Part shown: positions 1 to 9,008 of the stretch, in pieces
Position numbering within the stretch: the stretch's first letter is position 1
Layout of the letters: every line of letters begins with the position of its first letter
NCBI RefSeq assembly: GCF_003001955.1
Contig: NZ_PVNH01000008.1
Coordinates: forward strand, 1 to 64,000
From: Prauserella shujinwangii
Lineage (GTDB): Bacteria > Actinomycetota > Actinomycetes > Mycobacteriales > Pseudonocardiaceae
DNA: 64,000 nt
Direction: 5' to 3'
Notes under the pieces: model-generated
Told to the model about the DNA's origin: nothing
The model's input: only the letters and a program-made list of their open reading frames with translations
Database searches by the model: none
Program-made: the position numbers and the translations under genes

Positions 1-190
1 CGATGTAGCGAGTCAGGTGCACCACTCACACGGGTGGAAGCGGGGTCACACACGGTGTCCGATACTCCACTGAGGACAGCGAAGACTCCTTTCGCGCCAA
101 AGGAACGTTGTCCACCCCTCGCAACAACCGGAACTCGGCATCGCCGTCGAGGGCCTCGCGGCCACCGTGGTCCATCCCATCAACAGTCCT
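1..190. other. Non-coding window edge
   Basis: This stretch precedes the stop codon of the minus-strand Usp gene. I see no reading frame with recognisable protein character, no tRNA-like cloverleaf and no strong hairpin. It may hold the 3' end or promoter region of a gene beyond the window. Confidence 0.4.
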
Positions 191-1174
191 TTACGGACGG
201 ACAATCGCCACCGGGCACCGGGCAGTGTGCAACAACCGTTGCCCGGTGGAGCCGAGCACGGCTCCCACCACCGCACCCCTGCCATGGGATCCGACGACGA
301 TGAGCTGAGCGTTCCCCGCCGCGTCGAGCAGCGCCTCGGCGGGTCGGTCGGCGTGCACGAGCCGCTCGTCGACCTCGACGGCGGGGTACTTCTCCCGCCA
401 GCTCGCGATCTCCCGTCGCAGACCTCGCCGCTCCCCCGCCTCGATGGCCGCGATGTCGTCGCGCAGCACGAGACCCGCCCAGAGGTCGTCGGCCGACGGG
501 TCGCGCCAGGCGCGGACCGCCACGAGCCGGGCACCGCGCGCGGCGGCCTCCTCGAAGGCGAACGCGAGGGCGGCGGCGCTCAGCGACGAACCGTCCACAC
601 CGACCACGATGTCCTCCGCCTGCTCCGCGACCTCCTCCGCCCGGACCACGACGACCGGGCACCGCGCGTGCGCGGCCACCGCGACGGCGACGGATCCGAC
701 GAGCATCCGCCGGAAACCGCCGAGCCCACGCGAGCCCACCACGAGCATCCGGGCGGCCGCCGACTCCTCCACGAGCACCTCGACCGTGCCGCCGACGCGC
801 ACATCCCAGTCGACCGCGACGCCCGGTGCCTCCGCGGCGACCCTGTCCGCGGCCTCCCGCAGCCACTCGTGCCCCGACTGGACGAGCGCCTCCTCGTAGC
901 TCGGCGGAATGGGCGTGTGCGCCTTCGGGTTGAACGGCGGCAGGTCGCTCGCGTGCGTGAGCCGCAACGGCAGGCCCAGCCTGCCTGCCTCCCGCGCCGC
1001 CCAGCGAGCCGCCTCGAGCGCCGCCGCCGGGCCGTCCACGCCGACCACGACGGGCAACCGCTCCGGCTCGGGCCGAGGCGGTTCCTCCGCCTCCAGCCGC
1101 TCCCGCTCTCGCTCGCGCTCGGAGTACAGCGCGGCCGCGACCGTGTGGTAGACCGCCCGCTCCACGTCCTTCAT
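191..1174 (-). CDS. Tandem universal stress protein (two UspA domains)
   Basis: The 327-residue protein carries two UspA domains, roughly residues 40-180 and 185-325. Each ends in the nucleotide-binding signature of ATP-binding Usp proteins: VVGSRGLGGF...GSVA in the first and VVGSHGRGAV...GST in the second. Such tandem Usps are soluble cytoplasmic proteins tied to dormancy, hypoxia and stress survival in actinobacteria. The ATG at 1174 is chosen because GAGAGGGAAG lies just upstream; an in-frame GTG at 1192 is an alternative that would overlap this ribosome site. It is the last gene of a four-gene minus-strand operon, 24 bases after the GNAT-ligase gene, so it is probably co-expressed with it. 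The two pseudo-repeat domains are well diverged, so a recent duplication is unlikely. Confidence 0.9.
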   Translation of the reverse strand: MKDVERAVYHTVAAALYSERERERERLEAEEPPRPEPERLPVVVGVDGPAAALEAARWAAREAGRLGLPLRLTHASDLPPFNPKAHTPIPPSYEEALVQSGHEWLREAADRVAAEAPGVAVDWDVRVGGTVEVLVEESAAARMLVVGSRGLGGFRRMLVGSVAVAVAAHARCPVVVVRAEEVAEQAEDIVVGVDGSSLSAAALAFAFEEAAARGARLVAVRAWRDPSADDLWAGLVLRDDIAAIEAGERRGLRREIASWREKYPAVEVDERLVHADRPAEALLDAAGNAQLIVVGSHGRGAVVGAVLGSTGQRLLHTARCPVAIVRP

Positions 1175-1198
1175 CGTCTTCCCTCTCTCCACATCGGA

Positions 1199-3847
1199 TC
1201 ATTTGAGGTAGCGCAGGAACGGGTCACCGGCCGGATCGCGGCGCACCCGCACCCGGCTGTCCAGCACCACGCATCCTTCGCCCGTCACCACGAGCGGGTT
1301 CAGGTCGAGTTCGGCGACCTCCGGGACCGCCTCGGCGAGCAGCCCCACCCGCAACAGCACGTCCCGCACGGCGGGGACCGGCAGGTCCCGCACCAGCCGG
1401 GGCGAGGAACGCAGGGCACCGATCAACCGGTCGGCGTCGGCCTCGGTCAGTGGAGCCAGCCGGGCCGCGCGGTCGGCGATCAGATCGGTGTCGACACCGC
1501 CGAGCCCGAAGACCACGAGCGGGCCGAACACATCGTCGGAACTGATGCCGACGAGCAGCTCCCGGCCGTGGGACACCATGGGTTGCACGACCACGCCGCG
1601 GAACGTGCCGCCGAACCGGCGGCGGAAACCCGCGATCGCCTCGCGCAGCCCCGCCTCGTCCCGCACGTCGAGCAGCACTCCGCCGCCCGCGCTCTTGTGC
1701 AGCAACCCTTCCGCGCTCGCCTTCACCGCGACCGGCCGCCCGCCGAAACGCTCGAACAGCGCCGCCGCGGCCGCCTCGTCGGCGGCGAACTCCGTGGGCA
1801 CCACCGGCAGGCCGAAGCTGCCGAGCAGTTCCGCCGACTCGCCCGGCGTCAGCCAGCCCTCGCCGGAAGGCCCTTCGAGCCTGCGCGCCACCAGGTCCCG
1901 GGCTCGCCGCACGTCGACACCGCCGAGGTCCGGCGGCTCGGCCGCGGGTTCCCGCAGCCACTCCGCGTACCGCGCGAGCCTGCCGAGCGCCTGCGCCGCG
2001 GATTCCGGGTCGGCGTACGCGGGCAGCCGCGCCGCGGATCCGCCCGCGGGCAACACGGTCTCCAGCTGGCCCGGCCGCACGGCGAGCACCGGCTTCGTCC
2101 AGCGCACGGCGCGCGAGGGCAGGTCGGCCGCCGGATCGCCGACGGCGGTGGGCAGTGCGGCCACCACCACCGCGTCCACGTCCTCGTCGGCCATGACGGC
2201 GTCCACACAGCCAGCGAGCGTCTCCGCCGGCACGACGGCGGTGGTGTCCACCGGATTGCGCACGCTGGCCTGCGCGGGCAGCAGTTCCCGCAGCCGCGCC
2301 GTCGTGCCCTCCCCCAGCTCGGGCAGCGTCAGCCCGTGCCGCGCGCACGCGTCCACCGCGAGCACCCCCGTGCCGCCCGCGTTGCTCACCACGGCCACCC
2401 GGGCGCCGCGGGGCAGCGGCTGCCAGCGCACCACGGCGAGCACCGCGAGCAACTCGCTCACCGTGTCCACCGCGATCACCCCGGCCTGCTCGAACAACGC
2501 ATCGCGGGTGACCGCCGGGGTCGCCACGGCGGCGGTGTGCGACGCGGCGGCGCGCTGGGCGAGCGCCGTGCTCGCCGCGCGCACCGCGAGCAGCGGTTTG
2601 GTCCGCGCCAGCGCGCGGGCCAGCCTGCCGAACTTGCGCGGATTGCCGAACGACTCGAGGTACAGCACGGCGGCCGCGGTGCGCGGGTCGTCCTGCCACC
2701 ACAGCAGCAGGTCGTTCCCGCTGATGTCGTACTTGTCCCCCGCGGACACGAGCGACGACACACCGAGCCCGACCGAGCCCAGCAGCTCGGTGAGCGCGAT
2801 CGCGATACCACCGGACTGCGTCATCACGCCGATGTCCCCCTCGGGGACCCGCGAACGCAGGAACGTGGCGTCCAGCCGGACCTCGGGATCCGTGCTGGCC
2901 ACGCCGATGCAGTTCGGGCCGACCACGCGGAGGCCGTCCCTGCGCACGGCTTCCCGGACCCGCGCGGCCGCCGCCGCGTCGAGTCCCGCCGTGACGATCA
3001 CGACGGCCCGCACGCCGCGCCTGCCGCACTCCTCGACGGCACCGGGCACCGCGGGTGCGGGCACGGCGATGACGGCGAGTTCGGGCACGAACGGCACGTC
3101 CGCCACCGACGCGTGACACGGCACTCCGAGCACCTCGTCCGCGCGCGGGTTGACCGCCGCGAGCGGTCCGGCGAACCCCGCCTCCAGCAGGTTCCGCAGC
3201 ACGGCGTGTCCCACGGCGTCCGCGCGCCTGCTCGCGCCGATCACCACGACCGAGCGCGGCCGCAGCACGTGCCGCAGGCTCGCCACCTCCGCGACCCGCT
3301 CGCGGGCGGCGACCGAGTCCAGATACCGCTCGCCGGCATCCAGCCGGAGCGTCACCTCGCGTTCCGGCCCGGATCCGGAGACGGTCGTGGGCAGCCCCAG
3401 GTCCCGCAGCACGCGCAACATCCGGGTGTTCTCGGCGAGGACCGAGGCGAGCAGCCGGGTGATGCCCGCCTGCCTCGCCTCCGACACGAGGCGTTCCAGC
3501 AGCAGCGTGCCGACCCCGCCCGCCTGCACGGTGCCGTCCACCGCGAGCGCGACCTCCACCAGGCCCGGGTCGGCCATCGTCTCGTAGTGGCCGACACCGA
3601 CCAGCCTGCCATCGAGGAAGGCACCGACCGCCGCACGCTCCCCCGTCGCCTCATCGGTGATCTGGCCGACAAGAACGTCCAGCGACGACGGCACGGGCCC
3701 GAAGAACCGGAAGTACCCGTCCCGTTCGGACAGTCCATGGTGCAGTGCGGCCACGTCCGCCGCGTCGGCCGGGGTGAGTGGTCGGACGAGCACCACCCGG
3801 CCGTCCACGAGCAGCGAGCGCTGTCCGGGTTCCGTCGCCACGGTCAT
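1199..3847 (-). CDS. GNAT acetyltransferase fused to ADP-forming acyl-CoA synthetase (Pat-like)
   Basis: The 882-residue protein has an N-terminal GNAT domain (about 15-165; acetyl-CoA loop near 106-114). It is followed by a CoA-binding Rossmann domain (about 195-300), a succinyl-CoA-ligase-like domain (320-480) and an ATP-grasp domain (about 670-880). The family includes protein lysine acetyltransferases that acetylate and silence acyl-CoA synthetases. The order here, GNAT first, is the reverse of the Salmonella Pat arrangement. The SHT motif that holds the phosphorylatable histidine in active ADP-forming ligases is present (His about 437), so real ligase activity is possible; in classical Pat proteins that histidine is lost. 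The ATG at 3847 overlaps the stop of the CBS gene as ATGA, which indicates translational coupling. Substrate and partner proteins cannot be read from the sequence. Confidence 0.88.
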   Translation of the reverse strand: MTVATEPGQRSLLVDGRVVLVRPLTPADAADVAALHHGLSERDGYFRFFGPVPSSLDVLVGQITDEATGERAAVGAFLDGRLVGVGHYETMADPGLVEVALAVDGTVQAGGVGTLLLERLVSEARQAGITRLLASVLAENTRMLRVLRDLGLPTTVSGSGPEREVTLRLDAGERYLDSVAARERVAEVASLRHVLRPRSVVVIGASRRADAVGHAVLRNLLEAGFAGPLAAVNPRADEVLGVPCHASVADVPFVPELAVIAVPAPAVPGAVEECGRRGVRAVVIVTAGLDAAAAARVREAVRRDGLRVVGPNCIGVASTDPEVRLDATFLRSRVPEGDIGVMTQSGGIAIALTELLGSVGLGVSSLVSAGDKYDISGNDLLLWWQDDPRTAAAVLYLESFGNPRKFGRLARALARTKPLLAVRAASTALAQRAAASHTAAVATPAVTRDALFEQAGVIAVDTVSELLAVLAVVRWQPLPRGARVAVVSNAGGTGVLAVDACARHGLTLPELGEGTTARLRELLPAQASVRNPVDTTAVVPAETLAGCVDAVMADEDVDAVVVAALPTAVGDPAADLPSRAVRWTKPVLAVRPGQLETVLPAGGSAARLPAYADPESAAQALGRLARYAEWLREPAAEPPDLGGVDVRRARDLVARRLEGPSGEGWLTPGESAELLGSFGLPVVPTEFAADEAAAAALFERFGGRPVAVKASAEGLLHKSAGGGVLLDVRDEAGLREAIAGFRRRFGGTFRGVVVQPMVSHGRELLVGISSDDVFGPLVVFGLGGVDTDLIADRAARLAPLTEADADRLIGALRSSPRLVRDLPVPAVRDVLLRVGLLAEAVPEVAELDLNPLVVTGEGCVVLDSRVRVRRDPAGDPFLRYLK

Positions 3848-4545
3848 GACCGAGCCCTCGAGTGCCTGCGGTCCGGTTGGTCGTCCCACACGTAGCCGAG
3901 CCGGTTCCGCACCTCGAGCACGCCGGGCACGGCGGCGGCGAGCCGCCCGGCCCGTGCCGCGTCGCTGCGGCGCTCCATGCGCCCGAGCAGGGTGACGACG
4001 CCGTGCTCGACGGCGATCCCCACCGTGTCCGGCTGCACCCACAGCGCCCGCCCGAACACCTCCACCGCGATGTCGCGCCGCACCTCCTCGTCGCTGCGCA
4101 GGTACCCGCGCAGCAGGTCCCGCCGGGCGAGCACACCGACGAGCCTGCCGCCGGACACGACGAACACGCGCCGCACGCCGGACCGGCTCAGCTCCCGCGC
4201 CGCCACCGGCACCGGTTGCGCGGCGTCGACGGTGAGCGCGGGCGCCGTCATCAGCTCCCGCGCACACGTCCCCGAGGCCTTGCGCAGGCGCTCGCGCACC
4301 GCGCGACCTCCGAAGCGCACCCGCCGCGTGTCCCGGCCCGCCCGCTCCTGCCGGTGCAGCAGGTCCGCCTCCGACACCACTCCGAGCACGTGCCCCTCGG
4401 CGTCCACGACGGGCACCGCGCTGATCGCCTGCCTCGCGAGCAGGGCGGCGATCTCCTGGAACCCGGTGTCGGGCCCCACCGTGTACGGCCGCGGGGTCAT
4501 GACCGACCGCACGTCCGGTGCGGCGATCCCCGGTGCGTGCGTCAT
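3844..4545 (-). CDS. CBS-pair protein with C-terminal BON domain
   Basis: The 233-residue protein has two CBS motifs (about 12-65 and 95-150), each opening with the typical VMTPRP or LMTAPA segment. A BON-like domain follows (about 165-225, with the GVVTLLGRM signature). CBS pairs sense adenine nucleotides, and BON domains usually bind phospholipid or polymers. CBS-BON proteins are common in actinobacterial dormancy regulons. No signal peptide or membrane segment is visible, so it is probably cytoplasmic or peripheral. The ATG at 4545 overlaps the upstream stop (ATGA), and its own stop overlaps the next ATG, so the gene is tightly embedded in the operon. The ligand is unknown. Confidence 0.88.
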   Translation of the reverse strand: MTHAPGIAAPDVRSVMTPRPYTVGPDTGFQEIAALLARQAISAVPVVDAEGHVLGVVSEADLLHRQERAGRDTRRVRFGGRAVRERLRKASGTCARELMTAPALTVDAAQPVPVAARELSRSGVRRVFVVSGGRLVGVLARRDLLRGYLRSDEEVRRDIAVEVFGRALWVQPDTVGIAVEHGVVTLLGRMERRSDAARAGRLAAAVPGVLEVRNRLGYVWDDQPDRRHSRARS

Positions 4546-4937
4546 CGGCCCGCTCCGCCCGGCTGGTGGACCCGGCGCCAGCTCGCGCACGCGGCGAGCA
4601 ACTGCCTGCCGCGGATGCCGACGGCGCGCGCCTCCAGCCCGATCGGCAGGACCGGAGCCCGGTCGGGATCGGCGTCGACGACGGCGACCGGGACGCGAGC
4701 CCGGACCGCGCAGACGGCCCCGAACTCACGAGCGGTCAGCTCGTCGTCGCCGGAACGGACGTCGACCAGCAGGTCGACGGCGGCCTGCTCGTCCAGCGGG
4801 CAGCGGGACGCGGGTGCCAGTGCCTTGCACAACCCCGCCCGGGTGTGGCAGGTGCTGACCCGGCAGCCGTCCTCCCGCAACCGCCGCACGGTCTCGGCGG
4901 AGTCGCCGAACCTCGCCTCGGTGACCAGAACGTGCAT
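4542..4937 (-). CDS. Small conserved-looking protein of unknown function
   Basis: The 131-residue protein begins at an ATG preceded by GAGGAGG. I do not recognise a domain with confidence. The chain alternates short hydrophobic strands and helices (start MHVLVTEARFG; later LLVDVRSGDD and VPVAVVDADP) in a pattern like a degenerate receiver or Rossmann fold, and it has several cysteines (CRVSTCHT and later Cys). It lacks a convincing receiver aspartate trio. As first gene of the CBS-BON / GNAT-ligase / Usp operon it may be a sensor or regulator of that stress group, but this is only inferred from position. Confidence 0.7.
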   Translation of the reverse strand: MHVLVTEARFGDSAETVRRLREDGCRVSTCHTRAGLCKALAPASRCPLDEQAAVDLLVDVRSGDDELTAREFGAVCAVRARVPVAVVDADPDRAPVLPIGLEARAVGIRGRQLLAACASWRRVHQPGGAGR

Positions 4938-4994
4938 CACGTGCCTCCTCGCTTCGCTGGTTCCGACCCTCACCGACCCGGCGCACCCCGGGTA

Positions 4995-5009
4995 GGGACC
5001 AACTGCCCT
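4995..5009. promoter_or_regulatory. Candidate DosR/DevR-like box
   Basis: GGGACCAACTGCCCT lies between the divergent stress operon and the patatin gene. It matches about 10 of 14 positions of the known mycobacterial DosR half-site pair (GGGAC...CCC). The downstream genes (Usp, CBS, acyl-CoA ligase) are the kind found in DosR regulons, which is the main support. A single imperfect site is weak evidence. Confidence 0.3.
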
Positions 5010-5109
5010 GATGGCGGGGACGATGTGCGGAACCGGGCTCTTTACACCGCCCCCGGCGGGGATGACACTGCTGGCATCCTGTGCCGACAACGATCTCCCG
5101 GGGGTCACC

Positions 5110-7950
5110 GTGTCCACGCCGAGTCCGGCGCCGTCCAGGTCCGCCGCGCTGGCGCTCGCCGTCGCGACCGTCGCGCTGCCCGCCGCCGGGCTGGCCGCCT
5201 ACGCGGCGCTGACGCCCGGCGTGCACCTCGCGGCCGTGGCGCTCCGGGGTGCGGGCCAGCCGCTCCCGCCGGGGACGGCAGCCGCCGTCCGCTGGGACTT
5301 CCTGCTCCTGGTGCTGTCCGGAGCCGGGCTGTGGTGCGGGATCACGGCGGCCAGGTGGGCGGCGGCGACGCCGCGGGCGCTGGAGCTGGCGCGCTTCGCC
5401 CGCACGGCGCTGGTGATCGCGGTCGCCGCGGACGTCGTGGAGAACGCGGCACTGCTCGCGGCCCTGCGCTGGCCCCGGGCGCCGTGGCTGCTGGACGCCA
5501 CCGCCGCGGCGGCCACCGTGCGGTTCTGCGCGCTGCTCCCGGCCGCGGTCGTCGCCGCCTGCGGCGCGGTGACGCTGGCGCGGCGATCGGTACTGCATTC
5601 CGCGCGGCGCGTCGCCGACCGCGCGGCGATCCCCGTCGAGACGGTGCCGCCCCGGCCGATCGAGGACGGCGACCCGCCCGTGCCCGCCGAACCCGGTGAC
5701 GGCAGCGACAACAACGACACGCCGCCCGCCGGCGCGACCCGGTGGCGCAACGCCTACACGGTGCCCGGCGTGTCGGCGGCCGACGTGCGGCGGCGGTGGG
5801 ACCGGGGGGAGCACACCACCGGTTTCTGCCTCTCCGGAGGAGGCATCCGCTCGGCCAGCGTCGCGATGGGAGCGTTGCAGTCCCTGCGGGACGAGCTGCT
5901 GGACGCCCGGTACCTGGTGTCGGTGTCCGGCGGCGGGTTCACGGCCGGTGCCCTGCAGCAGGCGCTCACCGGCGCGCGGCCCGCGACGCTGCCCGGTGAG
6001 GTGCTGCGCGACCCCCGGTCGGCGTTCCGGGAGGGCACCACCGAACTGCACCACGTGCAGCGGCACTCGAGCTACCTCGCCGACACGCCGGCCCGGCTGC
6101 TCGCGGCGCTCGGCCGGGTCGCGCTCGGGCTCCTGCTGTCGCTGACCGTCCTGTTCGGACCGGCGGTCGCCCTCGGCGTCGCGGCCGGCCTGCTCTACCG
6201 GTGGGTGCCGCTGGGCGGCCCGGTCACGGGCGGACCGTTCCCCGTGCCGGGCACCGGCGGTCTCGCCGCGCTCGGCGCGCTGGGGGCGGCCGCCTTCCTG
6301 CTCGCCCTGTTCGCGCGGGGCGCCGCGGACCGGCGCCGGGGCCCCGGCAGGCTGGCGCGGCGGCTGGTGGTGCTCACCGTGGTCGCCGTCGTGCTGACGA
6401 TCGCGATCCCGTCACTGGTGTGGCTGGTCGAGTGGGTGCTGGCCCGCACCGGCCGGTCGGTCGCGATCGCGGGGCCGGCGGGCACGGTAATGCTGACGTT
6501 CCTCGCCACGATCGCGTCGATGGTGTGGCGCCACCGCGCGACGCTCCGGCAGCGGCTGTCGGGGATGCTCCGTCCCGGGCAGGGCGGCGGGCCGCCGGCG
6601 GCGCTGCCGAACGGCGTGCTGCAGCGGCTGCTGGTGATCGCCACACTCGGCGTACTGGCGGCCGGGTGGCTGGCCGTGTTCGCCGCCGCGGCGGCCACGG
6701 GTGGCGGACCGGGGGCGCTCACCGCCGGTGCGGTCGCCGCGGCGGTGGTGCTGGTGCTCGGCGCGGCGTTCGACGTGACCTCGCTGAGCCTGCATCCCTT
6801 CTACCGGCAGCGGATCGCGTCCGCGTTCGCGGTGCGGGCGGTCCGGCGCGACGGCGACGGGCAGGTGGTCGCGGTCCCGTACGAGGCGGCCGAGCGGACC
6901 ACGCTGTCCGGCTACGGCGGGATCCCCGACGGGACGCGGTTCCCCGAGGTGGTGTTCGCGGCGGCGGCGAACCTGACGGGCGAGTCGCGGACGGCGCCCG
7001 GGCTGGGTGCCGTGTCGTACACGCTCGGCGCGGACTGGACGGGCGGGCCCGACGTCGGCTGGGTGCGCACCGAGGATCTGGAGCGGATCGTGCCACCGAG
7101 GTTCCGCAGAGATCTCACGGTGCAGGGCGCGGTGGCGGTGAGCGGCGCGGCGTTCGCGTCGGCGATGGGCAGGTCGAGCCGCTGGTACCAGGTGCTGCTG
7201 GCGGTGTCCGGGGCCCGGCTCGGCGCGTGGCTGCCGAATCCCGGCTTCGTGCGGCGCGCGCACGAGGCGGCCGCGGCGGGCCGGTGGACGCATCCGTGGC
7301 TGCCGAGGGCGCGCCGGCTGCCCTACCTGCTGCGGGAGGTGTTCGGCAGCCACCCGCACCGGGACGCGCTGCTGCACGTCACCGACGGCGGGCACTACGA
7401 CAACCTCGGCCTGGTGGAGCTGTTCCGGCGGCGCTGCACGCGGATCTTCTGCGTCGACGCGACAGCCGACCCGCCCCCGTCGGGCTCCGCGCTGGCGGAG
7501 GCGCTGACGCTCGCGTGGCAGGAGCTCGGCGTGCGGGTGGAGCTGGACCAGCCGTGGCAGGGCACGCCGGGCGAGGGTCCGTGGGACGGGGACCCACGGC
7601 TGGCCGCGCGGCTGTCGGAGTCACCGGTGCTCACGGGGACCGTCCACTACCCGCCGGAGAGCGGGCTCGGCTCCGGTGTGCGGGGCCGGCTGGTCGTGGT
7701 GAAGGCACTGCTGTGGCGGGAGCTGCCGTACCCGCTGCTGTCCTACGCGGCCCGGCACCCCGAGTTCCCGCACGACTCGACCGGCGACCAGTGGTTCGAC
7801 CACGAGAAGTTCGCGGCCTACACGGAGCTCGGCAGGCACCTGGGCGCCGCGGCGGCGCGGGCCGCCCAACCGGTGGAGGTCCCGCTGCCCGCGGGCGAGC
7901 ACACCCCCGAGGTGCTGCTCACCACCGAGCCGGGCGGCGGCGGGCAGTGA
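5110..7950 (+). CDS. Membrane-anchored patatin-like phospholipase
   Basis: The 946-residue protein has hydrophobic N-terminal helices (roughly the first 180 residues). A patatin domain then begins with the glycine-rich oxyanion motif SGGGIRSA and the nucleophile elbow VSVSGGGF. A block of further membrane helices interrupts the domain (around residues 340-540), and the domain is completed by the DGGHYDNLG segment that carries the catalytic aspartate. These are the elements of the Ser-Asp dyad of patatin-type lipid acyl hydrolases. The substrate is unknown. The start is uncertain: the GTG at 5110 has a GGGGG ribosome site, but in-frame ATGs at 5023 and 5062 and at 5011 would lengthen it. It stands alone, divergent from the stress operon, and its stop codon lies inside the long hairpin that follows. 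Confidence 0.85.
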   Translation: MSTPSPAPSRSAALALAVATVALPAAGLAAYAALTPGVHLAAVALRGAGQPLPPGTAAAVRWDFLLLVLSGAGLWCGITAARWAAATPRALELARFARTALVIAVAADVVENAALLAALRWPRAPWLLDATAAAATVRFCALLPAAVVAACGAVTLARRSVLHSARRVADRAAIPVETVPPRPIEDGDPPVPAEPGDGSDNNDTPPAGATRWRNAYTVPGVSAADVRRRWDRGEHTTGFCLSGGGIRSASVAMGALQSLRDELLDARYLVSVSGGGFTAGALQQALTGARPATLPGEVLRDPRSAFREGTTELHHVQRHSSYLADTPARLLAALGRVALGLLLSLTVLFGPAVALGVAAGLLYRWVPLGGPVTGGPFPVPGTGGLAALGALGAAAFLLALFARGAADRRRGPGRLARRLVVLTVVAVVLTIAIPSLVWLVEWVLARTGRSVAIAGPAGTVMLTFLATIASMVWRHRATLRQRLSGMLRPGQGGGPPAALPNGVLQRLLVIATLGVLAAGWLAVFAAAAATGGGPGALTAGAVAAAVVLVLGAAFDVTSLSLHPFYRQRIASAFAVRAVRRDGDGQVVAVPYEAAERTTLSGYGGIPDGTRFPEVVFAAAANLTGESRTAPGLGAVSYTLGADWTGGPDVGWVRTEDLERIVPPRFRRDLTVQGAVAVSGAAFASAMGRSSRWYQVLLAVSGARLGAWLPNPGFVRRAHEAAAAGRWTHPWLPRARRLPYLLREVFGSHPHRDALLHVTDGGHYDNLGLVELFRRRCTRIFCVDATADPPPSGSALAEALTLAWQELGVRVELDQPWQGTPGEGPWDGDPRLAARLSESPVLTGTVHYPPESGLGSGVRGRLVVVKALLWRELPYPLLSYAARHPEFPHDSTGDQWFDHEKFAAYTELGRHLGAAAARAAQPVEVPLPAGEHTPEVLLTTEPGGGGQ

Positions 7951-7999
7951 ATGGCACATTGCCTGCGTTGACCGCACGTAGTGTGCCATTCACTGCCCG
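7941..7999. terminator. Bidirectional long hairpin (family member A)
   Basis: Perfect 18-bp arms at 7941-7958 and 7982-7999 frame an imperfect inner stem (TGCG...CGCA). The hairpin fills the whole gap between two convergent genes and includes the patatin stop codon. The position fits a factor-independent terminator for both strands, although no U-tract follows. Confidence 0.75.
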
Positions 8000-8905
8000 T
8001 CAGCCGCGGGCGCGCAGGCGGCGGAGCATGCGGGCGTCGCCGAAGCCGACGGCGCGGGCGGCGGCCTCCACGGTCACGCCGCGGCCGATGAGGTTCTCCG
8101 CGCGTTCGAGGCGCAGCAGCTGCTGGTAGCGCAACGGGGTGAGCCCGGTCGCCCTGCCGAACAGCCGGGTCACGGTGCGCTCGCTGCATCCGGCCGCCGC
8201 CGCGAGCGCGGCGAGCGGCAGCGGCTCGGTGAACCGCGCGTCGATGAGGTCCTGCACGCGGTGCACGGCGTCGTCGAGATGCGCACGATGCCGCAGCATC
8301 GCGCTGGCCTGGCTCTCGTCGCCGTTGCGGCGGGCGTAGACGACCATCGCCCGCGCCACCCTGGCGGCCACCGCGGGACCGTGCCCGCCCGCCACGAGAT
8401 GCAGGGCCAGGTCGATGCCGCTCGCGATGCCCGCGGAGGTGACCACGCGCCCGTCCTCGACGAACAGCACGTCCCGCACCACGTGCGCCCGGGGATAGCG
8501 CCGGGCGAGCTCGTCCTGCAGCTCGTGGTGCGTGGTGCAGCGGCGACCGTCGAGCAGCCCCGCCCTGCCGAGCACGTCCGCGCCGGAGCACACGCTGGCC
8601 ACCGTGCCGCCCGCCGTGTGGTGCGCCCGGAGCCGGTCGAGCGCGCGCCGGGACAGTGGCGGCCGCCCGCTCAGCCGCGGTGAGCGCCAGCCCGGTACGA
8701 CCACCAGGTCGGCCGGGGTGAGATCCGGCCAGTCCACGCCCGCGTGCAGGCGCACCCCCTGTGCGGTCGGCACGTCGGCGTCGTCCGCCACGTAGTGCAG
8801 CGGGTAGGCGTGGCCGAGGTCCGCGGCGGTGGAGAACACCTGGGCGGGCCCGGCCAGGTCCAGCAGGTGCAGCGACGGCACCAGGACGAAGACGACGCGG
8901 GTCAC
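8000..8905 (-). CDS. GlxA-family AraC-type regulator with DJ-1/PfpI domain
   Basis: The 301-residue protein has an N-terminal DJ-1/PfpI-like domain (about 1-170, with ASVCSGADVLGRAGLL around the usual cysteine elbow). A C-terminal AraC helix-turn-helix pair follows (about 210-300, with AAAAGCSERTVTRLF). GlxA-type regulators usually bind a small amino- or nitrogen-containing ligand through the first domain; the ligand here is unknown. The start is a GTG. It lies 103 bases downstream of the cysteine hydrolase on the same strand, so the two may be co-transcribed. The C-terminus is short after the second helix-turn-helix but appears complete. Confidence 0.88.
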   Translation of the reverse strand: MTRVVFVLVPSLHLLDLAGPAQVFSTAADLGHAYPLHYVADDADVPTAQGVRLHAGVDWPDLTPADLVVVPGWRSPRLSGRPPLSRRALDRLRAHHTAGGTVASVCSGADVLGRAGLLDGRRCTTHHELQDELARRYPRAHVVRDVLFVEDGRVVTSAGIASGIDLALHLVAGGHGPAVAARVARAMVVYARRNGDESQASAMLRHRAHLDDAVHRVQDLIDARFTEPLPLAALAAAAGCSERTVTRLFGRATGLTPLRYQQLLRLERAENLIGRGVTVEAAARAVGFGDARMLRRLRARG

Positions 8906-9008
8906 GATCCGGTCAGCCTACCGGGCACCCGGCCCCGCTACCTGGTGCGGGGCGGCGCCCGCCCGTCGCGGCCGCCGCCCCGGGCGGAGGCACCGCACGG
9001 CCGTGTCG

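Noticed and set aside
167-3895. A very long open frame on the plus strand opposite the Usp and GNAT-ligase genes
   Set aside because: Its composition (Arg, His, Pro, Gly) is typical of antisense frames in GC-rich DNA, and the minus-strand genes have clear domains and ribosome sites.
4938-5109. Consensus -35/-10 promoter pair for the patatin gene
   Set aside because: No pair with acceptable spacing was visible; only the weak DosR-like box is reported.
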